Assembly (NCBI GenBank): GCA_016717205.1
Contig: JADKGC010000003.1
Coordinates: 248,001 to 312,000, forward strand
DNA length: 64,000 nucleotides
From: Candidatus Flexifilum breve
Lineage (GTDB): Bacteria; Chloroflexota; Anaerolineae; Aggregatilineales; Phototrophicaceae
Reading direction: 5' to 3'
Numbering within the stretch: the stretch's first letter is position 1; the number at the start of each line of letters is the position of its first letter. Of the stretch, positions 17,901-26,635 are shown in pieces. The translations under genes and the position numbers were made by a program. The notes beneath the pieces are model-generated. The model did no database searches and was not told the origin of the DNA. It worked only from the letters and a program-made list of their open reading frames with translations.

Positions 17901-18087
17901 GCAAGCGCTCAGCTATCAGGTGGCCCGCAGCGACAACGCACCGACGCAGCAGGCGGTCGATCTGTGGAGCGTGCTAGATGCGCAGGTGACGGAGCAGGAA
18001 GCCCGCTTCGAAACATTGATCACGGACGAACTCACGGCGTTTAATGCGCTCTGCCGAGAACAGGATTATCCCATCGTCCGGCTTTAG
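14929..18087 (+). CDS. Large BNR/sortilin-type beta-propeller protein
   Basis: A 1052-residue protein. The first 700 or so residues contain many BNR/Asp-box repeats of the form S-x-D-G-G-x-T-W (VYRSGDSGKTW, VYRTTDGGQTWEQ, IYRSLDGGDTWED, IYRSDDYGVSW, LWKSTDGGRTF, IFRTTNEGQSW, IQVTRDDGATW, LFKTEDYGATW, VWCSLDDGESW), which build one or two propellers. A beta-rich C-terminal part follows (GLQGWVTPAALVPGTYTIRL), then a helical tail. Homologues annotated as glycosyl hydrolase or VPS10-like are usually exported, yet no signal peptide is seen at ATG 14929 or at the alternative ATG 14908. Enzymatic activity is unproven; a scaffold or binding role is possible. Confidence 0.85.
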   Translation: MTTQPAWLGGLQWRLLGPYRGGRATAVAGHPTDRMTFYFGGSGGGVWKTDDGGHLWTPIADEFLQTAPVGAIAVAPSAPHILYVGMGENVVVQFHSGGDGVYRSGDSGKTWQHIGLAETHTIGRIRVHPTDPNRVYVAALGRRFGTNPERGVYRTTDGGQTWEQVLFRSDKAGAIDITLDEHNPDILYAAFWEQLIQPWNYTSGGPDSAIYRSLDGGDTWEDISHNLGLPRGLMGKIGIAASPSKPGRLWALIEADEGGIYRSDDYGVSWTWLCDERNFMVRARFSICIVADPQDASTVYVASRKLWKSTDGGRTFGQLNVPYVDQHDFWVDPNDSSRVILGDDGGASVSFDAGRSWSTLLNQPTAEIYRVTTDNHFPYRVYGSQQDNSTLALPHRSERGALSMQESYDIGGGESGYIAVRPDDPNIVYSSDLPGLGITRYDHRNFQLREIGPWGEPGAWDKLELRYRFNWCVPVKLSPHDPNMLYSAAQYIFRTTNEGQSWDIISPDLTTADPSKMIITGGPVQFEDALAYAYPSISSVAESPAERGVIWVGTDDGLIQVTRDDGATWTNVTPPDCPAWSTVRMEPSRFAPGKAYAVATNVRMDDFRPHLFKTEDYGATWTRITDGIPDYDFARILREDVERPGLLYAGTERGVWCSLDDGESWFALKLNLPAVVVYDLCVKEDDVIIATHGRSLWSLDNISALRTLTPDTLNQAAHLFPVQPVTRITREVHKLDSLLSLYTAYVAPNPPNGAIVDYYLRETPSGDVHIALLNAAGEVLQQFTSQPPPEAKPRPVGALAYKLAGGSRLRGKIRGEEVLGLKWGALTLPDEPGTQVPTQPGINRFTVPITAPGADITPGLQGWVTPAALVPGTYTIRLTVGDEVYEAPLVVEKDPRVNTTIAEYQAQYDLLIRIRDRVNDIHRAIGRLYRLRKQLVERASYFSAESELGTRCTALITALTEIENQLIQPDLNENSGELDGTHFPDRVDGKLQALSYQVARSDNAPTQQAVDLWSVLDAQVTEQEARFETLITDELTAFNALCREQDYPIVRL

Positions 18088-18105
18088 AACCAGGGCTACA
18101 ACTCA

Positions 18106-18145
18106 CGTCCGTAATCCAACCCTGAGCGATCAGAGATTACGGACG
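18106..18145. terminator. Bidirectional hairpin between convergent genes
   Basis: CGTCCGTAATC (18106-18116) and GATTACGGACG (18135-18145) form a perfect 11-bp stem around an 18-base loop. It lies between the stop of the BNR gene and the stop of the histidine kinase, where a shared terminator is expected. There is no marked T run on either side. Confidence 0.5.
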
Positions 18146-18157
18146 GAGAAGCCGCAG

Positions 18158-21100
18158 TCATTCGGCCTCGTCGGCGGAGCGGTCAATATCCTGCGCTGCC
18201 CCTTTGGGAAACACAACGTTGAAGGTCGTGCCGACATCCAGTTGGCTTTCGGGCGTAATGGTGCCCTGATGCAGTTCCACTGCCTGCTTGGTGATGCTCA
18301 AGCCCAGCCCCGTGCCGGAAATCGTGCCGACATTCGCGGCGCGGTGGAACGGCTCAAACAAATGCTTGAGATCGTCGGGCGGAATGCCGATGCCCGCATC
18401 CTGCACGCTGAACGTAACTGTATGCGCGTCCTGCGTCAGGCGCACATCGACCGGTTTGTCGTCCGGCGAATACTTCAAAGCGTTCGAGATCAGGTTGCTG
18501 ATGATCTGGCGCATCAAGCGCTCATCAAACCACGCCACCACAGGATCATCCGGGGCGACATAGCGGATGCGCTCCTGATAAAGCAGTTGGCTCTCGAACT
18601 CCTCGACGACTTCGCGGCACAGTCGCTGAATATCGCCGCTTTCGGGTCGAAACTCCACCCGCCCCGCCTGAATCCGCGCGAGCTGCAGCACATCATCCAT
18701 GATGCCTTTCATATACGCGACCTGATGGCGAATTTTGTTGAGGCGCGCGTCCAGTTGAGCGCTGTCCATCCGGTCGCGATAAATCGTCAGCGTTTCGACC
18801 GTGGCCAGAATCGCAGCCAGGGGCGTACGGAATTCGTGCGAAGCCATCGAGACAAAGCGCGTCTTGAGTTCGCCTAGCTCCTTTTCCTGTGCCAGCGCCT
18901 GCTTCAGCGCGACTTCGGCTTGCTTGCGTTCCGTGATGTCGATCACAAAGCTCATCACCAGCGGCGCGAAGTCCATATCGACAAAGCTGAGCTGGATCTC
19001 CGCCGGAAACTCACGTCCGTCTTTGCGCCGTCCCGCCACCTCAACGGCCTCCATTCGGCGTTTTTCGGCGATGGTGCTCGCATGGCGCTGCTCGCTGTGA
19101 TCCGATCGGAAGGTATCCGGCACCAGTCCTTCGATCATCTGCCCGATCAATTCTTCGCGGTCGTAAGCGAAGAGTTTCTCGGCTTCCTTGTTGACCAGTA
19201 CGATCCTGCCACTGCGGTCGCTGATGACACAGGCGAGCGGCGCAGATTCGATAAACTGGCGGAACTTCTCCTCGCTGGCGCGCAGGGCTTCCTCCGCCGT
19301 CTTTCGTTCTGTGATGTCGGTTCCGACCGCCTGAATCGCGATGACCTCATTCTGATCGTCGACAATGACCTGATCGGTCCAGACCTGCCAGCGAATTGAA
19401 CCGTCGGGCCGGATCACCTGATGCTCGTAGGTGCTCGTTCCACGTGTCCGCAGAAGCTCCGCGTAAAATCTGCGAATGTCCGCGTGTTGCGCTTCCGGAA
19501 TCAACTCTAAGAAACTGTGTCCGATCAACTCTTCCGCTGTCTTGTCGAAGTACCGGCAGTAGGCCCGGTTCACGAAGGAGAGCGTGAGATCGGGCTGGTA
19601 CCGGCAGATCAATTCGGACTGGGTTTGAACCACACTCTGGTAGCGTGCTTCGCTTTCCCGCAGCGCGTCCTCCGCTGCCTTGCGCGCGGTGATATCATGC
19701 AAGATTCCAATAAATTCGAGGGGAGCACCGCTCACCGGATCCCGCACGACGGTGTAGGCAATTTCAACCCAGATGATCTGCCCCAGCTTGTGCAGAATAC
19801 GTTCCTCAATCTTGAAATAGGTCGCCCCCGCCGCAGTCGCCTCGCTGGCGAGGTGGATTGACGGCGCTTGGTCGTCCGGATGCACCAGCATGAGACCGGG
19901 ACGCCCGATCAATTCGTCCGGCTGATAACCAGCGAGCGCATAGCTGGACGGGCTCACAAACGTGAAGGTGGTGTCCAGCGCCTGCTTGATGATCACATCC
20001 TGAATGTTTTCCGCCAGCAGTCGATACCGCTGCTCACTCTGCCGCAGTGCCTCTTCCGCGCGCATACGTTGACTGATATCGTGGATGATCCCGATGAGCT
20101 CCAGCGGCTTGCCGGACTCCGCGTCACGCACCACCGTATTGGTGATTTCCACCCATACATAGTGTCCGTCTGTGTGCCGCAGCCGCTGCTGAATGGTGAA
20201 GAACGTCGCGCCGCTCACCAGCGCCTGCACTGAGGCCGCAGTCGAAACAGGCACATCGTCAGGATGCACATTCTCCATCACTGGGTGACCAATGAGCTCT
20301 TCCGGTCGATGACCGGTCAGGCGGTAGGTAGATGGCGTCACAAACGTGAACAGCCCCTCCGGCGACAACTTGACGATCACATCCTTGATGTTTTCGGCCA
20401 GCAGTCGGTACCGCTGCTCACTGTCGCGCAAGGCGAATTCGGCGCGTTTACGGGCGAGCAGCGCGCCGACCGTCAGCGCGTACAGCGCGAGAATATCCAT
20501 TTGCGCCTTGGTGATGGGACGATGCTGCACGCCATTATCAATCGCTAACCACCCGAGCGCTTCCCCATTCCAGAGCGCCGCGACGGCATTATGCCCAAAG
20601 CCCATCGGCTTGAGATTGGCATACAACTGCGCGTGTTCGTCAAACGCGAATCGTTCTTCGCGATCCAGCGTCCGCTTGAGGATCCCCGTCAGGCTGCCGG
20701 GGTCAATCCGCAGATGATATTCGGCGACCAACTGACCGTGTTCATCCGTGCCATACGTTCCGGTAGCACTGCCATCTTGCGGGTCATATAACAGCAGCCC
20801 CACCCGCTCATAGTCGAAGTGCGCCAAAGCCTCTTCGACGGCGGTGCGGTAGAACGCATCCAGATTTTCCGCCCGCGTCAGGCGAATGGTCGAATTGTGC
20901 AGCGCCTTGAGATAGCCTTGCATCTGGCGTTCCTCATGGCGCTTCTGCCGCATCTCCGCTTCCACCAGCCGCTGCGCAGTGATATCTTCGAAGGTACTGA
21001 CCACGGCGGTGGGTTTGGTATCCCCCGGATTGATGACCGCCTGCGTGTTGATCGAAATCCATGACAGCTCGCCATTTGGTTTGCGCACGCCCATAATGAC

Positions 21101-24067
21101 GTTCGCTTGCGGCGTCCCCGTCCGCAGCGTAACCATCGCCGGATGGAATTCACCGGGGAACGGCGTGCCATCTTCGTGAATGGCCTGCCAGTGCTCGTCA
21201 AACGAGGTGAGTCCGCGCAGCTCGGTCATCGATAGTCCCAGAATAGTGCTGGCCGCGGCATTGCACACCTGAATCATGCCGTCCGCATCCTGCATCACAA
21301 TGCCTTCCGACATCGCGCTGATGGTGGTGCGGTAGCGCGTCTCGCTGATGCGCAGCGCTTCTTCATGCGTTTTGATCGCCGTCACATCGTGCGTGACGCC
21401 CAGCACACCGATCACTTCACCGTTCAGATTCCGCAAGGGCACTTTGTTGGTCAGCGTCCAGTTGTGCTTGTTGCCGACCTGAAGATACTCGCTCTCCAAA
21501 TCTTTAAGCGAGATGCCTGCGTCAAGAATCTCTTGATCCTGCCCCCAGAAACGCGCGGCGTCTTGCGGCAGGAAGAGATCGGTATCCGTCTTGCCGATGA
21601 GCGCCCCCGGGTCTGTATAGCCATGGAACTGAGCGTATGCCTGATTGCACAGGCTGAAGCGATGCTCCCGGTCTTTGACGTAAATGAAATTGGGTACGGC
21701 ATCAATGATGGCCCGCAGCAGGTTCCGCTCCTCGGCAATGGTCTGCTGCACCGCCTTAGTCGCGGTGATCTCCACATGCGTCCCTAACATGCGCACGGGT
21801 CTACCGTCCGCTGTCCATTCCATCACCTGACCGCGATCCCACACCCATACCCAATGCCCGGCCTTGTGTTTCATCCGGGCTTCGCAGTCATAATAGTCAA
21901 GTTCGCCAGCAAAGTGCTGCTGGAGGAGCTGTTGTGATCGCTGCAGGTCGTCGGGATGCGCGAGACTGCTCCATGTCGAAATGCTGATCGGCGCCAATTC
22001 CTCCAGCGTATAGCCGACGATTTCCGCCCAGCGCTCATTGAAAACGGTCTCTCCGGTCTGGACAAACCATTCCCAGGTTCCGGCGCGCGTGCCCGCCAGC
22101 ATCATCGACAGGCGTTCTTCACTTCTCCGCAGCGCGGCTTCAGCCAGTTTGCGCTGCCGCACATCGCGGATGATGCACACAAGATTGTTGACCTGCCGCC
22201 CCGACCGATTGACCGGCGCTAGGCTGATTTCCACGTCAAAGTCGCTGCCATCTGCCCCCCGAGCGCAGGCTTCGATATGCTGGGTCTCATGGGAGGCCGC
22301 CACCTCATGCACAGCCATCTCCAGGCGACTGGCGCAATCTGGGTGGAAGTAGCGCATAAATGGCACGTCAACTGCGGCAGACACGCCGAAGAGGGTCTCA
22401 AAGGCGAAGTTCGCCTGCAAAACGGCGCAGTTGACATCTAGCAGCACAATTCCATCACCGCTGTGGTTGAAGATCGCCTCAAGTCGATCTTTCGCCCGTT
22501 CCAGTTCGACCGTTCGTTCCGCGACGCGCTGTTCAAGCTGCTCATTCAGGGTTTGCAGCGCGCTTTCCGCTTGCTTCTCTTTCGTGACATTGATGCTGAT
22601 CCCGCCAATCAACGGCAGCCCCTGCTCCTGCGGGATCAAAAACTTGAGGATGCGCCAAAAGTAATACTTACCGTTGCGCTCGCCCTGATAGGCAAACTCG
22701 ATGCTGGGCTGGCCCGATTCCAGAAGCTGACGGTTTTCATCCCGGATAAGCCGCGCCTGTTCCGGGCTGGTATAGTCTTCCGGCAAGCGCCCGACGATTT
22801 CGTCCGGCGTCAAGTGGAACGAACGCGCATTGAGGGAATTGCAGTACTGAATACGGCCTTCGTGATTCTGGATGAACGTCCCGGCGGAGAGCTGTTCCAT
22901 GAAACTGCTGAACAGCCGATTGCTCTGGCGCAATGCGGCTTCAGCCTGCTTGAGCGGCGTGATATCACTCACATTGATGAGCGCCAACGGGACGGGAGCG
23001 GAGGTATCGCGCACGGCCTGCACGCTGATACGAAGCCAGTGCTGCACGCCACCCAAGTTTCTGGCTTCCTCTAGAATTTGTCCGGTGCCGGTCTCAATAA
23101 CCGCCTGCACCACTTTGAGTCGGGCATCCGCTACCTCAGCCGGGAAGAAATCGTGTAGCGATTTGCCGACGTAACTCTCATCCAGCAAATTGATGGCGCG
23201 CTTGCCCACCGAATTGATGAACAGCATCCGCCCGAGCGCGTCGAGCAGCACAATGCTGCTGTCGGTGCTTTCAACCACCCCCCGGTAGCGCGCCTCGCTC
23301 GCCCGGAGCGCAGCTTCGGCCTGTTTGCGCTCGGTGACATCCCGGCACGAGTACAGAATTTCACCCTGCTTGAGCGCGCTGTGCTTGATGTTGATCAGCA
23401 GATGCCGCACTTCGCCCGTCGGCCTTCGGATATCATGCTCGATATTGGTGATTTCACCGTGCGCCCGCAGTCGATCTGGGTCGATGAGGTTGGTACCCAT
23501 CAGCGCGGAGATCGTCCCCAGCGCTTCCACCTCCGCCGCGGTGTAGCCGAAAATCACGCTGACATTGGGACAAATGAAGCTGAATTTGCCCGCCATGTCG
23601 GTCAAGAACACCGCATCCGAGATACTGCTCAGAATCAGGCGATGCGTCTCTTCGGATTCTTGCACCGAACCCTGCGCCTGTTTGCGGTCGGTGATGTCGC
23701 GAAGGACCTCGTTCATACGGATCGGTTGGCCCTGCGCGTCCCGGTTCACCCACAGCCGATGATGCACCCACCGCACTTGGCCGTCCGGCCAAATCAAACG
23801 ATGATCCAAGTCGGCCTGCCCCGCGCGTACAGCTTGATTGTAGGCCGCCAACGCGAATTCGAGCTCATCTGCGGGCACAATCCGTTTGAACAGCTCCGGA
23901 TCATCCAGAAAGGCGCGCATTGGGCGTCCAAGTATGGTCTCGACCGATGGACTGCCATAGATCAGGCGGCGTTCCGACAAGGAAAATGACAGCACGGCAT
24001 CCTCCATGCTGTCGAGAATGTCACTATAGACCTGAGCAGGGAGTTCAAGGTTGGGGGTCGTACTCAT
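18158..24067 (-). CDS. Giant soluble multi-PAS/GAF sensor histidine kinase
   Basis: A 1969-residue kinase. I count about twelve PAS/PAC units (roughly residues 10-1040 with eight, then four between 1225 and 1720), joined by the linkers DITERKQAE, DVTERKQAE and DITARKAAE. One GAF domain (about 1060-1220) lies between PAS 8 and PAS 9, and a short coiled coil (LNEQLEQRVAERTVELERAK) follows PAS 4. The kinase core has the H box SMASHEFRTPLAAI (His about 1744), N box LISNALKYSP, G1 DAGIGIP and G2 GTGLGL. There is no membrane segment, so it senses internal signals. The ATG at 24067 is preceded by GGAGG. PAS 9 and 10 both begin SEQRYRLLAENI and look recently duplicated. No partner response regulator adjoins. 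Confidence 0.93.
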   Translation of the reverse strand: MSTTPNLELPAQVYSDILDSMEDAVLSFSLSERRLIYGSPSVETILGRPMRAFLDDPELFKRIVPADELEFALAAYNQAVRAGQADLDHRLIWPDGQVRWVHHRLWVNRDAQGQPIRMNEVLRDITDRKQAQGSVQESEETHRLILSSISDAVFLTDMAGKFSFICPNVSVIFGYTAAEVEALGTISALMGTNLIDPDRLRAHGEITNIEHDIRRPTGEVRHLLINIKHSALKQGEILYSCRDVTERKQAEAALRASEARYRGVVESTDSSIVLLDALGRMLFINSVGKRAINLLDESYVGKSLHDFFPAEVADARLKVVQAVIETGTGQILEEARNLGGVQHWLRISVQAVRDTSAPVPLALINVSDITPLKQAEAALRQSNRLFSSFMEQLSAGTFIQNHEGRIQYCNSLNARSFHLTPDEIVGRLPEDYTSPEQARLIRDENRQLLESGQPSIEFAYQGERNGKYYFWRILKFLIPQEQGLPLIGGISINVTKEKQAESALQTLNEQLEQRVAERTVELERAKDRLEAIFNHSGDGIVLLDVNCAVLQANFAFETLFGVSAAVDVPFMRYFHPDCASRLEMAVHEVAASHETQHIEACARGADGSDFDVEISLAPVNRSGRQVNNLVCIIRDVRQRKLAEAALRRSEERLSMMLAGTRAGTWEWFVQTGETVFNERWAEIVGYTLEELAPISISTWSSLAHPDDLQRSQQLLQQHFAGELDYYDCEARMKHKAGHWVWVWDRGQVMEWTADGRPVRMLGTHVEITATKAVQQTIAEERNLLRAIIDAVPNFIYVKDREHRFSLCNQAYAQFHGYTDPGALIGKTDTDLFLPQDAARFWGQDQEILDAGISLKDLESEYLQVGNKHNWTLTNKVPLRNLNGEVIGVLGVTHDVTAIKTHEEALRISETRYRTTISAMSEGIVMQDADGMIQVCNAAASTILGLSMTELRGLTSFDEHWQAIHEDGTPFPGEFHPAMVTLRTGTPQANVIMGVRKPNGELSWISINTQAVINPGDTKPTAVVSTFEDITAQRLVEAEMRQKRHEERQMQGYLKALHNSTIRLTRAENLDAFYRTAVEEALAHFDYERVGLLLYDPQDGSATGTYGTDEHGQLVAEYHLRIDPGSLTGILKRTLDREERFAFDEHAQLYANLKPMGFGHNAVAALWNGEALGWLAIDNGVQHRPITKAQMDILALYALTVGALLARKRAEFALRDSEQRYRLLAENIKDVIVKLSPEGLFTFVTPSTYRLTGHRPEELIGHPVMENVHPDDVPVSTAASVQALVSGATFFTIQQRLRHTDGHYVWVEITNTVVRDAESGKPLELIGIIHDISQRMRAEEALRQSEQRYRLLAENIQDVIIKQALDTTFTFVSPSSYALAGYQPDELIGRPGLMLVHPDDQAPSIHLASEATAAGATYFKIEERILHKLGQIIWVEIAYTVVRDPVSGAPLEFIGILHDITARKAAEDALRESEARYQSVVQTQSELICRYQPDLTLSFVNRAYCRYFDKTAEELIGHSFLELIPEAQHADIRRFYAELLRTRGTSTYEHQVIRPDGSIRWQVWTDQVIVDDQNEVIAIQAVGTDITERKTAEEALRASEEKFRQFIESAPLACVISDRSGRIVLVNKEAEKLFAYDREELIGQMIEGLVPDTFRSDHSEQRHASTIAEKRRMEAVEVAGRRKDGREFPAEIQLSFVDMDFAPLVMSFVIDITERKQAEVALKQALAQEKELGELKTRFVSMASHEFRTPLAAILATVETLTIYRDRMDSAQLDARLNKIRHQVAYMKGIMDDVLQLARIQAGRVEFRPESGDIQRLCREVVEEFESQLLYQERIRYVAPDDPVVAWFDERLMRQIISNLISNALKYSPDDKPVDVRLTQDAHTVTFSVQDAGIGIPPDDLKHLFEPFHRAANVGTISGTGLGLSITKQAVELHQGTITPESQLDVGTTFNVVFPKGAAQDIDRSADEAE

Positions 24068-24330
24068 AAGCTCTATAGCCTCCAATCCGGCAAACTCAGG
24101 AGCCGTCTGAGAGCCTGGTCACGTTGATCAACACTGGCGGAAGCAAAGACAGTGAATGTGATTTATAGATAAGTCCATCGTAGATCCAGCGGCGGCTGCG
24201 TACGGTAGTCACGGCGCCTTGTCGCTCGTCGAAGGCATTATCCATAAATTACGTTAATTAATTTTAGTTCCACCAAGTATTTAGTCTCAATTTCAATAAT
24301 GTATTTACATCTAGTTTTTATCCTTAACTA

Positions 24331-24339
24331 ATTATAGCA
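24331..24339 (-). promoter_or_regulatory. Extended -10 promoter candidate for the histidine kinase
   Basis: On the minus strand TGCTATAAT forms an extended -10 element in a markedly AT-rich stretch (about 24240-24345), roughly 265 bases upstream of the kinase start. No good -35 element is present at standard distance. Confidence 0.4.
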
Positions 24340-24555
24340 CCATTCTCATGCCTCAACCGTTTTGGTTTCTGCGTGAACGGTGTAAACGGTCCGGGGCACA
24401 GGCAACGGGCAGGCAACCGGACGAGCACGGGTTCTAGTTTGGATGCGTTGTAGGGAGATCGAGGAACAGGCGCGGCGCCGACCAGCACAGTGGAGGAATC
24501 AGAATAGCCCCGCGTCCTGCACGGTCAAGCGGGCGGCGTGGAAGACAGATAACCG
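24340..24555. other. Intergenic stretch without recognised features
   Basis: Between the promoter-like AT-rich block and the hairpin at 24556 no open frame, RNA gene or repeat stands out. Together with 24086-24330, which holds only the AT-rich leader of the kinase, it makes a 500-base gene-free gap. Confidence 0.5.
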
Positions 24556-24578
24556 TGGGGACGCGAGTCGCGTCCCCA
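24556..24578 (-). terminator. Strong hairpin behind the cytochrome/NrfD operon
   Basis: TGGGGACGCGA (24556-24566) and TCGCGTCCCCA (24568-24578) are perfectly complementary around one base, with further partial pairing outside. It lies about 40 bases beyond the last stop of the minus-strand respiratory operon. There is no T run, so it may equally be an intergenic repeat element. Confidence 0.55.
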
Positions 24579-24617
24579 TGGTTTATCGCTGGCCTTAGTT
24601 CGTGCCCGACACGCCGA

Positions 24618-25820
24618 TCAATGCGCGTGCCCTGACTCGGACGGGAGCAGCGGCAGGAAGCGCAGCCCCAAACTGAACATCAGCAGCGCATAACCGAGCA
24701 CACCAACGGCGACGCCCCATTCCACCGGCGATGGGAAATAGCCGTGCGCCGCGAACAACTCGGCGCTGCCCGGCGTCCAGTCGAGCGGCAGAATCAAGCC
24801 GGAGAGCGTGACATTCCAGCGGTTCACGACGGTGCCGAGCGTTGCGAGCGCCGCCGCTGCGATGATCCAGATATCGCGCTGGCGGAAGCGCGGCGCGAGC
24901 AGCAGAATTGCCGGGATGAGGGCGCCAAACAGCACTTCGACGAGCCAGAACGTGTCGCCATAGGGCGTGATCTGATCGAGCAGGCTCTGGGCTTCGGCCC
25001 GGGCGGGCAAGTGGCTGTAATAGCTGGTCGCCAGAAAATCCCACAACTTGAGGTACAGATAGGCCATCATCATCAGGCCAGCGAAGCGGGCGATATTGGC
25101 ACGCAGCGCCGAGTCGATTTGGCGGACGCGCTTGAGGTTCTCATAGATGATGATGAGTGCGAGCGTGACCGTGCCCCCCGCCGCAACCGCCGACACAATG
25201 AACATCACCGGAAGCGACGGCTTGAACCAGATCGGACGCGCGACGAGCACGCCGTAAGTCGCGCCGAGCGACGACTGGTGCAGCAGCGACAAGCCCAGAC
25301 CAACCACCGAGACGATTGGCGTGAGGCGATGCAGGAAGTGCCCGATCTTCGGGGCGAACGGGAAGCGCTTGCTCACCACTTCGCTTTCCAGCAGGATGGG
25401 GCCAAATTCCACCATCAGCACCGTCGAGTAGAGGATCACGCACATGGTGATCTCCCACAACACGGAGTGCACATTCCAGAACAGAATCGGATGCCAGAAG
25501 CGATCCGGTCGCCCAATGTCCATGAGGAGCGCCAGCATCGCCGAAGTGTAACCGACCAACCCGACGAACACCGCCGTCCGCGCGATGCGCTGGAACGACT
25601 TGACATGGAAGATATAGGCGATGGTGGAGAGCGAGAACGCCCCTGCCCCGAGCGCAATGGACGTCAGGTCGACGGTGATCCACAAGCCCCACGGCACCTG
25701 ATTGGTCAGCGCCGTGATGCCAAGGCCCTGCGTGAAGACCAGAATGCCGGACACCAGCCCGATCCCCAACAGCACGGCGAGGAGGGCGAGCCAGACTCTG
25801 AAGGGAGTGAACGCGTGCAT
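24618..25820 (-). CDS. NrfD/PsrC-type quinone-interacting integral membrane subunit
   Basis: A 400-residue protein with about nine to ten hydrophobic helices, of the NrfD/PsrC/HmcC family that exchanges electrons between the quinone pool and a periplasmic iron-sulfur subunit. Typical stretches are VLLGIGLVSGILVFTQGLGIT at the N-terminus, VPWGLWITVDLTSIALGAGAF, WHPILFWNVHSVLWEIT and the C-terminal VEWGVAVGVLGYALLMFSLG. Its ATG overlaps the stop of the ferredoxin gene (TGATG), so the two are translationally coupled. In known complexes of this type a molybdopterin or multihaem subunit completes the enzyme; here only multihaem cytochromes are present. Electron-flow direction cannot be told from sequence. 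Confidence 0.9.
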   Translation of the reverse strand: MHAFTPFRVWLALLAVLLGIGLVSGILVFTQGLGITALTNQVPWGLWITVDLTSIALGAGAFSLSTIAYIFHVKSFQRIARTAVFVGLVGYTSAMLALLMDIGRPDRFWHPILFWNVHSVLWEITMCVILYSTVLMVEFGPILLESEVVSKRFPFAPKIGHFLHRLTPIVSVVGLGLSLLHQSSLGATYGVLVARPIWFKPSLPVMFIVSAVAAGGTVTLALIIIYENLKRVRQIDSALRANIARFAGLMMMAYLYLKLWDFLATSYYSHLPARAEAQSLLDQITPYGDTFWLVEVLFGALIPAILLLAPRFRQRDIWIIAAAALATLGTVVNRWNVTLSGLILPLDWTPGSAELFAAHGYFPSPVEWGVAVGVLGYALLMFSLGLRFLPLLPSESGHAH

Positions 25821-26635
25821 CAGATTAAGCCCTCCGGCGGGATGTAATAGACGTTCGGTTCGGTGCCGAGATCTTCGCGCAGGCGGAAGGTCGGGTTAGC
25901 CGCGATCAACCGGGAGACCGGGCTTTCGGGATCGTTCAAATCGCCGAAGACGCGCGCCTTGACCGGGCAGATGTTGACGCAGGCCGGGGTGGCTGCGCGG
26001 TCAACGCCGGGCACCAGCCCCTGACTCAAACCGCGGTCAATGCGATGGACGCAGAAGGTACACTTCTCGACCACGCCGCGCGGGCGCTGTTCCACTTCCG
26101 CCGCGCCCCATTCGGCCTGATAGCCGCTCGCCGTCGCGCGTGCCGTCCAGTTGAACGACCGCGCGCCGTACGGGCAGGCCACCTGACAGTAACGGCAGCC
26201 GATGCATTTGTCGTAATCCATGATGACGATGCCGTCTTCGCGCACGAAGGTCGCGCCGACCGGGCAAACCGCCGCGCAGGGCGCATCCTGACAGTGCAGG
26301 CAGGGGCGCGTCAGGTGATAGACGTTGCCCGTCTCCGTCCGGTCAATCAGATGCACGTTCCAGCGCATGTCGTCGAGCACATCGTTGACCGCCTGACAGG
26401 CATACACGCAGTAATCACAGCCGATGCACGCGCGCAGATCGATCACCATGCCCCAGCGATGGCGGGCATCGCCGTGCGCGTGCGCGCTCCGTTCGCCCGT
26501 CTCCAGCGCTATTTCCTGATCCAGCAGGGCGCGCAGTTGATCGGCATTAGATAGGGCGGCAGCCGTGGCCACACTGATGCCCACGCCCGCCATGAGCCGC
26601 ATGAAGTCGCGCCGGGTGATGAACTGCTCGCTCAT
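25820..26635 (-). CDS. Tat-exported ferredoxin-like subunit with four 4Fe-4S clusters
   Basis: A 271-residue iron-sulfur protein of the NrfC/PsrB/HmcB/DsrO type. A Tat signal opens it (ITRRDFMRLMAGVGISVATA, residues 6-25). Cysteine groups are CIGCDYCVYAC (near 74), CLHCQDAPCAAVCP, CIGCRYCQVACP and CTFCVHR...CVNICP, matching four cubane clusters. It would sit on the periplasmic face bound to the NrfD subunit and pass electrons to or from the multihaem cytochromes. It overlaps the octahaem cytochrome stop by four bases (ATGA) and the NrfD start by one. It is unusually closely packed with its neighbours, supporting one complex. Confidence 0.92.
   Translation of the reverse strand: MSEQFITRRDFMRLMAGVGISVATAAALSNADQLRALLDQEIALETGERSAHAHGDARHRWGMVIDLRACIGCDYCVYACQAVNDVLDDMRWNVHLIDRTETGNVYHLTRPCLHCQDAPCAAVCPVGATFVREDGIVIMDYDKCIGCRYCQVACPYGARSFNWTARATASGYQAEWGAAEVEQRPRGVVEKCTFCVHRIDRGLSQGLVPGVDRAATPACVNICPVKARVFGDLNDPESPVSRLIAANPTFRLREDLGTEPNVYYIPPEGLI

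Noticed and set aside
24086..24617. tRNA or small RNA genes in the largest gap
   Set aside because: No T-loop sequence or cloverleaf arms could be found on either strand; only an AT-rich promoter-like block and a hairpin are seen.
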